Below the pieces are notes generated by a model. The model saw only the letters and a program-made list of their open reading frames with translations. It was not told the origin of the DNA and searched no databases. A program made the position numbers and the translations under genes. DNA of 64,000 nt from Pseudomonas sediminis (GTDB lineage: Bacteria; Pseudomonadota; Gammaproteobacteria; Pseudomonadales; Pseudomonadaceae): assembly GCF_039555755.1 (NCBI RefSeq), contig NZ_CP154631.1, positions 3,596,001-3,660,000 on the forward strand, written 5' to 3'. Positions 40,955 through 50,595 of this stretch are shown in pieces (position 1 is the first letter of the stretch; every line of letters starts with the position of its first letter).

Positions 40955-43087
40955 ATGCTCGACCACGCCATGCGCATTCTCAAAGACGTTTTCGGCTACG
41001 ACGCCTTTCGCGGCAATCAGGCCGCGATCATCGAGCGTGTGGCTGGCGGCGGCGATGCCTTGGTGTTGATGCCTACCGGCGGCGGCAAGTCGCTATGCTT
41101 CCAGGTGCCGGCACTGATGCGCGAGGGTCTGGCGGTGGTGGTTTCACCGCTGATCGCCTTGATGGACGATCAGGTGGCCACCCTCGACGAGTTGGGTGTG
41201 GCAGCTGTGGCGCTGAATTCCACCTTGAGCCCTGACGAGCAGCGCGAGATCGCAGACCGTATCCGTCGCGGGCAGATCAAGATGCTCTACCTGGCGCCCG
41301 AGCGCCTGGTGCAGCCGCGCATGCTGAGTTTCCTGCAGGGCCTGGATATCGCCCTGTTTGCCATCGATGAAGCGCACTGCGTGTCGCAGTGGGGGCATGA
41401 TTTCCGGCCTGAGTACCTGCAGCTCGGTCAGCTTGCTGAGCTGTTTCCCAATGTACCGCGCATCGCCCTGACCGCCACCGCGGACAAACGTACCCGTGAG
41501 GAAATCGTCCAGCGCCTGCATCTGGATAACGCCGAGCGCTTTCTGTCGAGCTTCGACCGGCCGAACATCTTCTATCGCATTCAGCCCAAGGATCAGCCGC
41601 GCAAGCAACTGCTCGGTTTTCTCGCCGCGCGCAAGGGCGATGCCGGCATCGTCTATTGCCTGTCGCGCAAGAAGGTCGAGGAGGTTGCCGACTTTCTCAG
41701 CAGTCAGGGCTTCCCGGCCTTGCCTTATCACGCCGGCCTGCCCAACGAATTGCGTGCCTTCAATCAAAAGCGCTTTCTCAATGAGGAAGGCCTGATCATG
41801 GTGGCCACAATTGCCTTCGGCATGGGCATCGACAAGCCCAACGTGCGCTTCGTCTGTCACCTCGATCTGCCCAAATCGCTGGAAGCCTACTACCAGGAGA
41901 CCGGTCGCGCCGGTCGTGACGGTCTGCCGGCCGATGCCTGGATGGCTTACGGCCTGCAGGACGTGATCTTCCTCAAGCAGATGCTCAACAATTCCGAAGG
42001 CGACGAGCGCCACAAACGTATCGAGCAGCACAAGCTCGATGCCATGCTCGCCTTGTGCGAGGAAACACGCTGTCGCCGTCAGGCGCTGCTGGCCTACTTC
42101 GATGAAGAATTGCCCAACCCCTGCGGGCATTGCGATAACTGTATCGATGGCGTCGAGACCTGGGATGCCACCGAGCCGGCGCGTCAGGCGTTGTCGGCGG
42201 TCTACCGCAGTGGCCAGCGCTACGGCGTCGGCCATCTGGTGGACATTCTGCTGGGCCGTGACAACGAGAAGATTCGCGCCGCGGGTCATCAGCACCTGGC
42301 AGTGTTCGGCGTCGGCAAGGGTTTTTCCGAAGTCGAGTGGCGAACCCTGTTCCGCCAGTTGGTCGCCCGCGGCTTGGCCGATGTCGATCTGGAAGGTTTC
42401 GGTGGTTTGCGCCTGAGTGAGACCTGCAGGCCGCTGCTGCGTGGTGAGGTCAGCCTGCAACTGCGTCGTGAGCCCAAGCCGGCGCAGGCGGCCAAGGCCT
42501 CCAGTAGCGCTGCCAGCCAACTGGTGCGCGGCCATGAGCGGGACATGTGGGAGGCGCTACGCAGTCTGCGTCGTAAGTTGGCCGAAGAGCACAGCGTACC
42601 GCCGTACGTGATCTTCCCTGATGCCACGTTGCTGGAAATGTTGCGCAGCCAGCCCAGCTCGCTGAGTGAAATGGCCGAGGTCAGCGGCGTCGGAGCGCGC
42701 AAGCTGGAACGCTACGGCCAGGCCTTCCTGGAAGTACTCAATGGCAGCGGCGCGGATGACACGCCACCGCCGGTGGCCGATCTGCGTCATGAGCTGGTCA
42801 GCCTGGCTCGCGCCGGTATGACCCCGACGCAAATCGCCGGCCAGTTGGGTTGCACCGAAAAGAACGTCTACAGCCTGCTAGCCGAGGCAATCGCCCAGCA
42901 GCAACTGACTTTGGAGCAGGCGCTGGATCTTCCTGAGGAACTGTTGGGCGAGATTCAGGAGACCTTCCTCGATGGCGAGGGCGAATTACCGGCGGTCAGC
43001 GAGATTGCCCCGCTATTCGCCGGGCGGGTCGACGAAGCGGTGCTCTACTGCGTGCGTGCGGCGCTGCAGGCCGAGTTCGAGATCTAA
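40955..43087 (+). CDS. recQ: ATP-dependent DNA helicase RecQ
   Basis: 710 residues from ATG 40955, chosen for GGAGG 7 bases upstream (an in-frame TTG at 40943 overlaps that site). Superfamily-2 helicase motifs: Walker A TGGGKS (41-46), [18 protein letters not shown], and [10 protein letters not shown] (motif VI). The zinc domain CR-C-GHCDNC follows, then the winged-helix RQC region, an HRDC domain (about 525-600) and an extra C-terminal helix-turn-helix ([25 protein letters not shown]). It unwinds DNA in RecF-pathway repair. It starts the recQ/cyclase/marR/fimV-like neighbourhood. Confidence 0.96.
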   Translation: MLDHAMRILKDVFGYDAFRGNQAAIIERVAGGGDALVLMPTGGGKSLCFQVPALMREGLAVVVSPLIALMDDQVATLDELGVAAVALNSTLSPDEQREIADRIRRGQIKMLYLAPERLVQPRMLSFLQGLDIALFAIDEAHCVSQWGHDFRPEYLQLGQLAELFPNVPRIALTATADKRTREEIVQRLHLDNAERFLSSFDRPNIFYRIQPKDQPRKQLLGFLAARKGDAGIVYCLSRKKVEEVADFLSSQGFPALPYHAGLPNELRAFNQKRFLNEEGLIMVATIAFGMGIDKPNVRFVCHLDLPKSLEAYYQETGRAGRDGLPADAWMAYGLQDVIFLKQMLNNSEGDERHKRIEQHKLDAMLALCEETRCRRQALLAYFDEELPNPCGHCDNCIDGVETWDATEPARQALSAVYRSGQRYGVGHLVDILLGRDNEKIRAAGHQHLAVFGVGKGFSEVEWRTLFRQLVARGLADVDLEGFGGLRLSETCRPLLRGEVSLQLRREPKPAQAAKASSSAASQLVRGHERDMWEALRSLRRKLAEEHSVPPYVIFPDATLLEMLRSQPSSLSEMAEVSGVGARKLERYGQAFLEVLNGSGADDTPPPVADLRHELVSLARAGMTPTQIAGQLGCTEKNVYSLLAEAIAQQQLTLEQALDLPEELLGEIQETFLDGEGELPAVSEIAPLFAGRVDEAVLYCVRAALQAEFEI

Positions 43088-43177
43088 GCGTCCTCGGTGA
43101 AACTTGGCAGCCTGATTCTGGCGGCATTTCGCTCGCAGGGCTAAGGTGTGGGCAGGCCGCCATATAACGAGGTGAGG

Positions 43178-44338
43178 GTGCCTGACTATCACGCCTGGTA
43201 CGACGAGGTTCGTCCGAGCCCTTATGCCGAGCAGTTGAGCCTGGGGTTTCGGCGGTTGCGTTTTTCCCGCGCTCTCGAGCGTGAATATCGTGCGCATATG
43301 CTTGAGGACGGCTTCGAACTCAAACGTATCGCGCTCTGCGTCGCCACGGTCATCTGGCTGGCCCTGACGGTGCTGGACATGTTGGTGGTGCCTGCATCGC
43401 ACCTGGGCTGGGTGATCGCAGTGCGCCTGGTGGCGCTGGTCATCCTGCTGGTTTGCGCGACCCTGATCCTGCGGCGGCGCCACAGCCATCTTCTGTTGCC
43501 GCTGAGCATGATCTGTATCCTCGTGCTCGGCGTGGGGGCAACGGTGATTGTCGGTATCGCTCATCGCGCCGACCCTGGCTACCCCTATGAAGGCCTGCTG
43601 CTGGTGAGCATGGCGGCGTACTTTCTGGTCGGCCTGCGTTTGAGCGAGGCCCTTGCCTGTTCTCTGGTGGTGTTGCTCGCCTATGTGCTGGCGGAATTGG
43701 CTGCAGGGCTGCCGGCTCCACGATTGATCAACAACCTGCTGTTCCTGGGGTTCGGTAATCTTATCGGCGCCGTCGGTTGCTACCTCCTGTAATACAAATC
43801 ACGCGAGCATTTTCTGATCAGCCGCCTGATGCATCTGCTTGCCCACCACGACAGCCTGACCGGGCTGCACAACCGTCGCAGCTTCAACCGGCAGTTCGAG
43901 CGTCTCTGGCGCCAGGCGCAGCGTGAGGGTATATCGCTGGCACTGCTACTCTGCGACATCGACCATTTCAAGGCATACAACGATTGCTACGGCCATCAGG
44001 CTGGCGACGCGGCTTTGCAGCGTGTCGGAGCACTGATCGAGCAGGCTGCGCGGCGGCCACTGGATATGGGCGTACGGCTTGGCGGTGAGGAGTTCGCGCT
44101 GTTGTTGTTCGACATCAGCGCCGATGAAGCCAGGCTACGGGCCGAGGCTTTGCGCCATTCGCTGGAGGAAGCGGGCATTGCTCACCGCGGCTCCGGGAGC
44201 GCCGATGTACTGACCATGTCCATCGGCATCGCTTGCCTGAGCCCCGATAGCCAACCTGAATTTAGCCAGCTGTACGAGCAGGCTGACCGAGCGCTATACG
44301 AGGCAAAGGCTTTCGGGCGTAACAGGGTTGCGGTCTGA
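43178..44338 (+). pseudogene. hsbD: Membrane diguanylate cyclase (probable hsbD) split by an in-frame TAA
   Basis: The first part (204 codons, VPDYHAWYDEVRPSPYAEQLSLG) carries a soluble N-terminus and about six membrane helices, and ends GAVGCYLL. A TAA follows at 43790-43792. The same frame continues as YKSREHFLISRLMHLLAHHD into an intact GGDEF domain with GGEEF in RLGGEEFALLLFD, stopping at 44338. One base (GAA to TAA) would account for it. Position directly after recQ matches P. aeruginosa hsbD as I recall. The second part could be made alone from ATG 43829, without its membrane sensor. GTG 43178 is the preferred start. A sequencing error cannot be excluded. Confidence 0.82.
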
Positions 44339-44428
44339 ATTGGAGTGGTGGGCAAGGTGTCGGTCGCATTCTGCAATGCACGTGGCGCAATCTGCGCTTG
44401 CCCTGTGCATCGGGTTATGGCTAGCTGG

Positions 44429-44439
44429 CTAATAATTAG
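44429..44439. promoter_or_regulatory. Palindrome CTAATAATTAG before marR, likely autoregulatory operator
   Basis: A perfect 11-base palindrome 30 bases before the MarR start, in the expected promoter position. MarR-family proteins commonly bind such AT-rich palindromes in their own promoters. Confidence 0.5.
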
Positions 44440-44469
44440 TTTTTGACCTTTGTATGAGTCCGCTTGCCC

Positions 44470-44901
44470 ATGTCTTATCCCGATCAACATCGCTTTGCCA
44501 TGCAGGTTGCCCAGCTTTCCCGTGCCTGGCGTTCCGAACTCGACAGGCGCCTGGTGGGCCTTGGCTTGTCCCAGGCTCGCTGGCTGGTGCTGCTTCACCT
44601 GGCGCGTTTCAGCGAAATGCCGACCCAGCGTGAATTGGCGCAGAGCGTCGGCGTAGAAGGGCCGACTCTGGCGCGTCTACTCGACAGCCTCGAAAGCCAG
44701 GGGCTGGTGATTCGTGTGGCGGTACCCGAAGACCGCCGTGCCAAGAAGATTGCGTTGCAACCGAATGCGCAGCCTCTGATCGAGAAGATCGAGGCGATTT
44801 CCACCCAACTGCGCCATGAGGTCTTCGCCGGTATCGACGAGGATGATCTGCGCCGCTGTCAGCAGGTGCATGCTCGAGTGCTCGGCAACCTGATGAAGTG
44901 A
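44470..44901 (+). CDS. MarR/SlyA-family transcriptional regulator
   Basis: 143 residues from ATG 44470 (MSYPDQHRFAMQVAQLSRAWRSELDRRL). The winged helix is clear: LGLSQARWLVLLHLARF, TQRELAQSVGVEGPTLARLLDSLESQGLVIR (recognition helix) and the wing PEDRRAKKIALQ with the conserved DRR. An operator-like palindrome precedes it and a strong terminator follows, so it is transcribed alone. Its neighbour downstream is the FimV-like gene. Ligand and targets are unknown. Confidence 0.9.
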   Translation: MSYPDQHRFAMQVAQLSRAWRSELDRRLVGLGLSQARWLVLLHLARFSEMPTQRELAQSVGVEGPTLARLLDSLESQGLVIRVAVPEDRRAKKIALQPNAQPLIEKIEAISTQLRHEVFAGIDEDDLRRCQQVHARVLGNLMK

Positions 44902-44921
44902 CTACCTGGATCGTCAAAAAA

Positions 44922-44950
44922 CCGATCATTTTTTGATCGGATGTTTTTTT
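44922..44950 (+). terminator. Intrinsic terminator after marR
   Basis: CCGATCA (44922-44928) pairs with TGATCGG (44934-44940) around five T, followed by ATG and seven T (44944-44950). The A-run just upstream makes it potentially active in both directions. Confidence 0.88.
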
Positions 44951-45179
44951 GTGCCTAGTTTTTGACTGATTCAGCTTGATGGCACTGTGCTTTCGTCGGC
45001 AAACTGGCGTCCAAGCCGCTACTTTGTGAATTAGTAGCCATAATGCAATTCGAGGCGGTCTCGACAAGGACCTTGTCGCTCGTTCTCGGAATTATCAAGG
45101 GCGCCAGCCTCCCGGCCAAGGGAAGCTCAGACAGGAAGTCGAGGAGGGGGCGTTCGAGCCGGATAAGCCTGGAGGTCAC

Positions 45180-47273
45180 ATGGCTCGGGTGCGTCAGTTA
45201 ATGTTGGGTTTGGCGTCGGGGTCCGCTCTCTATTCGGGAATGGCGCCAGCGCTCGGTCTGGGTGAAATCACGCTCCATTCGGCGCTCAATCAGCCTTTCG
45301 AGGCGGAAATCGAGCTGCTCGAATTGGGCGACCTGGGCGCGCAGGATCTGCGTGTCGGTCTGGCCTCGGCCGAGGTGTTCAGCCGTTCGGGTGTCGAGCG
45401 CTTCTACTTTCTCAATGACCTGCGTTTTACGCCGCTTCTGCAGGGTTCACGTAACGTGATTCGCGTGGTGTCCAACCGCCCGGTGCGCGAGCCATACCTG
45501 AACTTTATCGTCGAAGTGGCGCGTCCCAACGGCCAGCTACTGCGTGAATACACGGTTCTGCTCGATCCACCTGGCTCTTCGGCTTATTCCGCTGTAGCCG
45601 CGCCAAGCGCTGCTGCCGTATCGCAACCCTCTAGCCGCACCGCTGCACCAGCCTCGTCAGTCAGAGCGGTTACGCCGCCGAGTGCATCTGCTGGGCACCG
45701 TCATCAGGTCAGCCGTGGCGACAGTCTTTGGTCCATCGCCGCGCGTCTGCGTGAGCAGGGCAGCACGTTGTCTCAACAGACGTTGATGGAAGGCATTCTT
45801 GCTCTCAACCCGAATGCCTTTGCTGGCGGCGATCCAAGTCGTCTACAGGCTGGCGCCGACCTGCTGCTGCCGGATGCCGCCCGTGCGGAGGCTGTCCAGC
45901 CGACCGCTGCTCCGGTCGCTGCCGAGGCTGCACCTGCGCTCGCTGAAAACACTGCCGAAGGGCCTGTAAGCGCACCTCTGGCTGCCCTCGAATCCGCACC
46001 GCAACAAACCGAAAGCCTGGAGCTGTTGGCCGAGAAACAGCGCCAGGTCGATCTGGAGCTGGCCAACCAGGCCGCGGAAAACCTGCAACTGCAACAAGGG
46101 CTGGCGCAACTGCAAGTTCAACTGCAGCAGTTGCAGGAGCAATTGGCGCAGAAGGACGCTCAGTTGGCTGAGCTTGCAGCGCGTACGCCGGCCGAGCCGG
46201 TCCCCAAGCCCATTGCCGCCGCGCCGGTCAGTATCGAGCAGGCGCCCGCAGAGCGTGGCTGGTGGTCGACATTGTTGGCCGGTGGCATTGGGCTTCTGCT
46301 ATTGCTCGGTGCGCTGTTCTGGGCTGTGCGGCGCCGTGGCGAGAAAACCAAACCGGTGGTGCAGGTCCAGCCAAAGGCGCAGCCACCTCAGCAACCGCCT
46401 CGTCCGCAACTCGCGGCGGTTGCTGTTCCCGTTGATGCTGCTCCGGTGGCCAAGGCTGTCCCGACGCCAGTCCCGGTACGTGCTCAAGGGCCGGTCGACC
46501 CGCTCGAGGCGGCCAATGTCTACATTGCCTACGGTCGTGTCAGCGAGGCGCGTGGTGAGCTGAGCAAGGCACTGGCTCAGGACCCGCAGCGCAGCGATCT
46601 GCGCTTCCGTCTACTGGAGGTGCTGGCGCTGTTGGGCGATGGGGCGGGTTTTGCGCGTGAGGAGGCCGTGCTGCGTGCCGAAGAGTTCGACACCGCACGC
46701 ATCGATGCGCTGAAGGCGCGTCATCCTGATCTGCTGGCGAGTCAGCAGGCTCCGACCGAGCCTGTGGCTGCGCTGCAGCCGGCGGCAGCGCCTGCGACTG
46801 AACCTGATTTCCAGCTCAACCTCGACGACCTGTCGCTGGATGCCGACTGGGATCTGGTCAGCCCTTTCCTTGCTGCCGCCAAGGCCAAACCCAAGGCCGC
46901 TGCAGAGCCGGAGTTCGACCCGTCGTTCGCCAGCAATCTGCAGGAGCTGCCGGAGGTGTTCGAGCTGCATCATGAAGACGAGCAGTTGAGCGCTTTCGGT
47001 GAGATGGAAATGGTGCTGAGCGATGACGCGCCGGGGCTGGATGACAACTTCCTCGACGTTTTTGCCGGCGATGCTGATGCCACTGCCGCGCTGCAGGGCG
47101 ATATCGATCACCTGGCAGGCAACCCGGAGCATATGGCCCAGCTCAACCAGGCGCTGGCTTATATCAAGCAGGGCGATATCGCCACCGCCTGCGACATCCT
47201 CAACGAGGTGATCGATCACGGCGATGACGAGCAGAGGAAGGCCGCGCGCCAGTTGCTGGCGGAAATCGCCTGA
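45180..47273 (+). CDS. FimV/HubP-family LysM membrane protein (FimV paralogue)
   Basis: 697 residues. A signal-like N-terminus leads into the FimV N-terminal domain (GEITLHSALNQPFEAEIELLELGDL, to about 130), a LysM peptidoglycan-binding motif (HQVSRGDSLWSIAARLREQGSTL, about 176-225), a Gln/Leu coiled coil (about 280-335) and one membrane helix (about 362-380). An acidic cytoplasmic tail ends in the FimV C-terminal TPR-like domain (LAYIKQGDIATACDILNEVIDHG). Such proteins mark cell poles and organise type IV pili or flagella. It is shorter than P. aeruginosa FimV and sits next to plpD, not beside truA, so it is probably the second family member. GGAGG precedes the ATG. Confidence 0.85.
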   Translation: MARVRQLMLGLASGSALYSGMAPALGLGEITLHSALNQPFEAEIELLELGDLGAQDLRVGLASAEVFSRSGVERFYFLNDLRFTPLLQGSRNVIRVVSNRPVREPYLNFIVEVARPNGQLLREYTVLLDPPGSSAYSAVAAPSAAAVSQPSSRTAAPASSVRAVTPPSASAGHRHQVSRGDSLWSIAARLREQGSTLSQQTLMEGILALNPNAFAGGDPSRLQAGADLLLPDAARAEAVQPTAAPVAAEAAPALAENTAEGPVSAPLAALESAPQQTESLELLAEKQRQVDLELANQAAENLQLQQGLAQLQVQLQQLQEQLAQKDAQLAELAARTPAEPVPKPIAAAPVSIEQAPAERGWWSTLLAGGIGLLLLLGALFWAVRRRGEKTKPVVQVQPKAQPPQQPPRPQLAAVAVPVDAAPVAKAVPTPVPVRAQGPVDPLEAANVYIAYGRVSEARGELSKALAQDPQRSDLRFRLLEVLALLGDGAGFAREEAVLRAEEFDTARIDALKARHPDLLASQQAPTEPVAALQPAAAPATEPDFQLNLDDLSLDADWDLVSPFLAAAKAKPKAAAEPEFDPSFASNLQELPEVFELHHEDEQLSAFGEMEMVLSDDAPGLDDNFLDVFAGDADATAALQGDIDHLAGNPEHMAQLNQALAYIKQGDIATACDILNEVIDHGDDEQRKAARQLLAEIA

Positions 47274-47295
47274 CAGACTTGTGCTGCTAAACCTG

Positions 47296-47324
47296 ACGAG
47301 GCCGCGCGTATGTCGCGGCCTCGT
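47296..47324. terminator. Hairpin between convergent fimV-like and plpD genes
   Basis: An 11-bp perfect stem (ACGAGGCCGCG at 47296-47306, complement at 47314-47324) with a 7-base loop lies between two convergent stops and is placed to serve both transcripts. T-runs are poor on both sides. Confidence 0.68.
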
Positions 47325-47328
47325 CGTT

Positions 47329-49515
47329 TCAGAAACTCTTGCCCAGATTGAGATACAGCGCCTTCTCCCGCTCGTCGCTGAAGCCGTAGCTGAAGTTCAG
47401 CGGGCCTAGCGGGGTGTCCAGGCCGAGAAAGATGCTGGCTGCATTGATATAGCCACTGTCGAAGGCGTTGTCGTTGTTCCAGGCGCGGCCGCGCTCCAGC
47501 GACATGCCCAGGTACAGCGGGAAGTTCAGCGGCAGCATCGAGGTTTGCGTCATGCGCCGGTAGTAGATCATCCGTGCCAAGGCCATGTTCTGGCCGCTCA
47601 GCGAGTCCTGGCGAAAGCCCGACAATTCCTGGGCGCCACCGAGGATGAAGCCCGAGGTGACCACCTCCGCCTGATCCAGGGTGCGCCCGTAGCGCCCACC
47701 GAACAGCCAGGTATTGGGGCCGTGGCTATAGGCCTTGTCCAGTTTCAGCTGCCATTGGCGATATTCCTCGTCCGAGCTCAGGCCGCGATCATACTTGCGC
47801 AGCATCAGACCGATGTCCTCGCCTGTGCGCGGGAAGTCGAGATTGTCCAGGGTGTCGAAGGAGTACAGCAGCTCGTAATACCCCTCGCTGAAACTGAAGC
47901 TGGGCAGGTCGCGCTCGCCGACGAGTACATCCGCCTCGCCCCAGGCCTGGGCGATACCGAAGCGAATCTCGCCGTTGTTGGCGATCTGCCGACCGAGGTT
48001 GAGACCGTAGCCGTAGCGCTCCAGGCGATATTCGGCGATCGGGTCGTTGTCCAGAATCGCTTCGACGTTCTGCGCCTCGCCGAGCAGGTAGGGCGCGACG
48101 AAGTAACGTGAGCCGGCGTCCAGCGGCTGATAGAACTCGCTGTAGAGCTCCTGGCGGTCACCCAACTGCAAGCGAGTCAGCCATTCGGCACCGAGCTCGT
48201 TGATGCCATTGATGCGGTAACTGGCGCCGATATTGAAGGCGCTGTCGCCGCGCATGTCGTCGGACAGGTTCAGCCCCAGGCGCAGATAGTCGGTGCCGGT
48301 GCGCTTGCCGCGGGCATCGATCACCAGGGCGCTACCGCGCTCGTCCAGTGGCTCTACGCGGTATTGCACGCGCTCGAAGTAGTCCAGACCGTAAAGGGTG
48401 CCCATGTCTTTTTGCAGGCGATCCATGTCCAGTGGCTCGCCGAGCGGCTGGCGAATGTGCCGGCGAATCACCGCGTCGCCGACTTTCGAGTCGTTCTCCA
48501 CATGGATTTCGCGAATCACCGGTGTACGCTGTTCGCGCGAGCGCGCCATGGCCAGCGCCGGGTTGCCGGCACTGCCGGTGCGCAAGCGAGCCAAACGCTC
48601 TGCCTGAATCTGTGTGGCGCGATAGCCGGCCTCCATCATCTGCTCGCCCCGATTGAAGTCGGCAACGCCAAAGCCAGCCAGAGGTGGCAGGATCAGTACG
48701 TCGTCTGCTTCCAGCGTTTCGAGTTGCGCCTCGGAGTTCTTGCGCATCATCAGGTTGATCGACTGGTTCATCACGTCGACCACGGTGAGCAGCTCCTTGG
48801 CCGGTTTCAGTGGCATACCCAGGTCGACGACGATGACGTGATCGACGCCCATCTGTCGCGCCACGTCGATGGGCACGTTGTTGACCATGCCGCCGTCGAC
48901 CAGCAGGCGGCCGTCCACTTCCACCGGGGCGAACACCGCAGGGATCGACATGCTGGCGCGCATCACCTGCGGTAGGTGACCGCTGCCCATGATCACCTGT
49001 TCGCCGGTGACCACATCGGTGGCCACGGCGCGATAAGGGATCGGTAGATGATCGAAGTCGCGAGTGGCACTGCGGTGTACCAGCAGACTTTCCAGCAGCA
49101 GCGCCAGGTTCTGGCCCTGGATCACGCCCAGCGGCAGGCCAAGGCTGCCGTCGTCGCGAAAGCTGAGCTTCTGCTTGATCAGAAAATCGCGGTCGTCCTG
49201 CTTGCGCCGGAAAGGTACGTCCTCACGTGGCGGTGAGTCGGACAGTGCCTGTTGCCAGTCCAGTTCCAGCGCCAGGCGTTCAAGTTCCGCCACCGAATAG
49301 CCGGCCGCGTACAGCCCGCCAACGATGGCTCCCATGCTGGTGCCGGCGATGGCGTCGATGCGAATACCTTGTTCCTCCAGCGCCTTGAGCACGCCAATGT
49401 GCGCCAGGCCGCGGGCGGCGCCGCCGGACAACACCAGGCCGACGCGGTCGGCGGCGATGACGGGCAGGCTGGAGAGAGCGAACAGGCAGAGCAACGAAAA
49501 GAGCTGGCGGCGCAT
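47329..49515 (-). CDS. plpD: PlpD, type Vd patatin-like phospholipase autotransporter
   Basis: 728 residues from ATG 49515, the length I recall for P. aeruginosa PlpD. A signal peptide (RRQLFSLLCLFALSSLPVIAA) is followed by a patatin domain (about 25-310) with oxyanion loop GGAARG, nucleophile GTSMG and the dyad Asp in VDGGMVNN. A POTRA domain (about 320-390; IREIHVENDSKVGDAVIRRHI) leads to a 16-strand barrel (to the end, closing LNLGKSF with the C-terminal Phe needed for BAM recognition). It is a lipase that is secreted through its own barrel. Convergent with the FimV-like gene. Confidence 0.93.
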   Translation of the reverse strand: MRRQLFSLLCLFALSSLPVIAADRVGLVLSGGAARGLAHIGVLKALEEQGIRIDAIAGTSMGAIVGGLYAAGYSVAELERLALELDWQQALSDSPPREDVPFRRKQDDRDFLIKQKLSFRDDGSLGLPLGVIQGQNLALLLESLLVHRSATRDFDHLPIPYRAVATDVVTGEQVIMGSGHLPQVMRASMSIPAVFAPVEVDGRLLVDGGMVNNVPIDVARQMGVDHVIVVDLGMPLKPAKELLTVVDVMNQSINLMMRKNSEAQLETLEADDVLILPPLAGFGVADFNRGEQMMEAGYRATQIQAERLARLRTGSAGNPALAMARSREQRTPVIREIHVENDSKVGDAVIRRHIRQPLGEPLDMDRLQKDMGTLYGLDYFERVQYRVEPLDERGSALVIDARGKRTGTDYLRLGLNLSDDMRGDSAFNIGASYRINGINELGAEWLTRLQLGDRQELYSEFYQPLDAGSRYFVAPYLLGEAQNVEAILDNDPIAEYRLERYGYGLNLGRQIANNGEIRFGIAQAWGEADVLVGERDLPSFSFSEGYYELLYSFDTLDNLDFPRTGEDIGLMLRKYDRGLSSDEEYRQWQLKLDKAYSHGPNTWLFGGRYGRTLDQAEVVTSGFILGGAQELSGFRQDSLSGQNMALARMIYYRRMTQTSMLPLNFPLYLGMSLERGRAWNNDNAFDSGYINAASIFLGLDTPLGPLNFSYGFSDEREKALYLNLGKSF

Positions 49516-49586
49516 GGCGGATTCCGGCAGGAGCAAAGACAAAGGCCGTTATTATAGGCATCAAGCCCCACAGTAGAGCCGCTGCC

Positions 49587-49874
49587 ATGCCCGATCAGAA
49601 GCCCGAAATCGTCATCACCTATTGCACTCAGTGTCAGTGGCTGCTGCGCGCCGCCTGGCTGGCTCAAGAGCTGCTGAGCACCTTTGCCGACGAGTTGGGC
49701 CGGGTCAGTCTGGAGCCAGGCACCGGCGGCGTTTTTCGCATCCTCTGTGATGGCCAGCAGATATGGGAGCGCAAGGCCGATGGTGGCTTCCCAGAGGCCA
49801 AGGTGCTCAAGCAGCGGGTGCGCGATCTGATCGATCCAGGTCGCGATCTGGGCCACAACGACCGCGCCTCATAA
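49587..49874 (+). CDS. SelT/SelW/SelH-family thioredoxin-like protein (Cys form)
   Basis: 95 residues: KPEIVITYCTQCQWLLRAAWLAQELLSTF carries the redox CxxC (Cys13, Cys16), where selenoprotein W of animals has C-x-x-U. GVFRILCDGQQIWERKADGGFPEAKVLKQRVRD completes the Rdx fold. The bacterial members' substrate is unknown. Divergent from plpD with 71 bases between starts. Confidence 0.87.
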   Translation: MPDQKPEIVITYCTQCQWLLRAAWLAQELLSTFADELGRVSLEPGTGGVFRILCDGQQIWERKADGGFPEAKVLKQRVRDLIDPGRDLGHNDRAS

Positions 49875-49985
49875 GGTAATTATCAGAAGCTTTACCCCCT
49901 CTTTACACAGGGCTTACCCCGATCCAGCCACTGCGAGCGAATAATTTGCCTCGGGCCGATATGGCCATCCTGTGAGAGGTGAAGT

Positions 49986-50480
49986 ATGTCGCTGCAACGC
50001 TCCGTGAGCCTGATATTGATGAGCCTGGTGCTTTCTGCCCAAGCGCTGGCAGGCCCGCCTGGTCCTGGCGGGCCAGCGCCAGGTGGCCCTGGTTGGGGTA
50101 AGTGGGGACCGGGCCCTGGCGGCCATCGCCATGGTTTGCCGGATGGCGCTCGTGAGCTGTGGATTGGCAGCGCGCTGTACTTCGTCGCAGCAGGCACCTA
50201 CTACCTGTGGAACACCAACGCCCAGCGTTATGAGGTCGTCACACCGCCGCCAGTCATACAAGGCAACAGCGTCGCCAGCTATGAAGTGATCGCCTATCCA
50301 GCCAACGGGCAGAGTGTCGAGCAACAGGGGCGTGATCGTTATGAGTGCCATAGCTGGGCGGTGGGGCAGAGCGGTTTCGACCCTGCCACCACAACTCGTC
50401 CAGTGGGTGCCGACGCCACTGAGCGTTATCGCCGGGCATTAGGCGCCTGCCTGACGGGGCGTGGTTACAGCGTCAACTGA
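49986..50480 (+). CDS. Secreted Gly/Pro-rich protein of the DUF6515 type
   Basis: 164 residues. A signal peptide (MSLQRSVSLILMSLVLSAQALA) precedes a low-complexity stretch of Gly, Pro, His and Trp (about 23-51). Next come an Ala/Tyr region resembling a membrane-inserting beta or helical segment (IGSALYFVAAGTYYLWN) and a C-terminal domain with YECHSWAVGQSGFDP and YRRALGACLTGRGYSV. The two cysteines near the end probably pair in the periplasm. This domain layout is common in Pseudomonas and has no known role. AGAGGTG precedes the ATG. Confidence 0.75.
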   Translation: MSLQRSVSLILMSLVLSAQALAGPPGPGGPAPGGPGWGKWGPGPGGHRHGLPDGARELWIGSALYFVAAGTYYLWNTNAQRYEVVTPPPVIQGNSVASYEVIAYPANGQSVEQQGRDRYECHSWAVGQSGFDPATTTRPVGADATERYRRALGACLTGRGYSVN

Positions 50481-50510
50481 TCAGCAGGGCGCATGTCTAT
50501 TGGATGTTGC

Positions 50511-50561
50511 AGGAGCCGGTTCGCTGGCGATGATCACCGCATCGTCGGCAAACCGGCTCCT
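50511..50561. repeat. REP palindrome AGGAGCCGGTT type
   Basis: An 11-bp perfect stem, AGGAGCCGGTT (50511-50521) with its complement (50551-50561), contains an inner CGATGATCACCGCATCG-like partial pair. It belongs to the Pseudomonas GGAGC-type REP family and lies between two convergent genes. Confidence 0.75.
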
Positions 50562-50595
50562 ACATTTGCCTGCGTTGCAGCAAGGCGTTCAGGCG

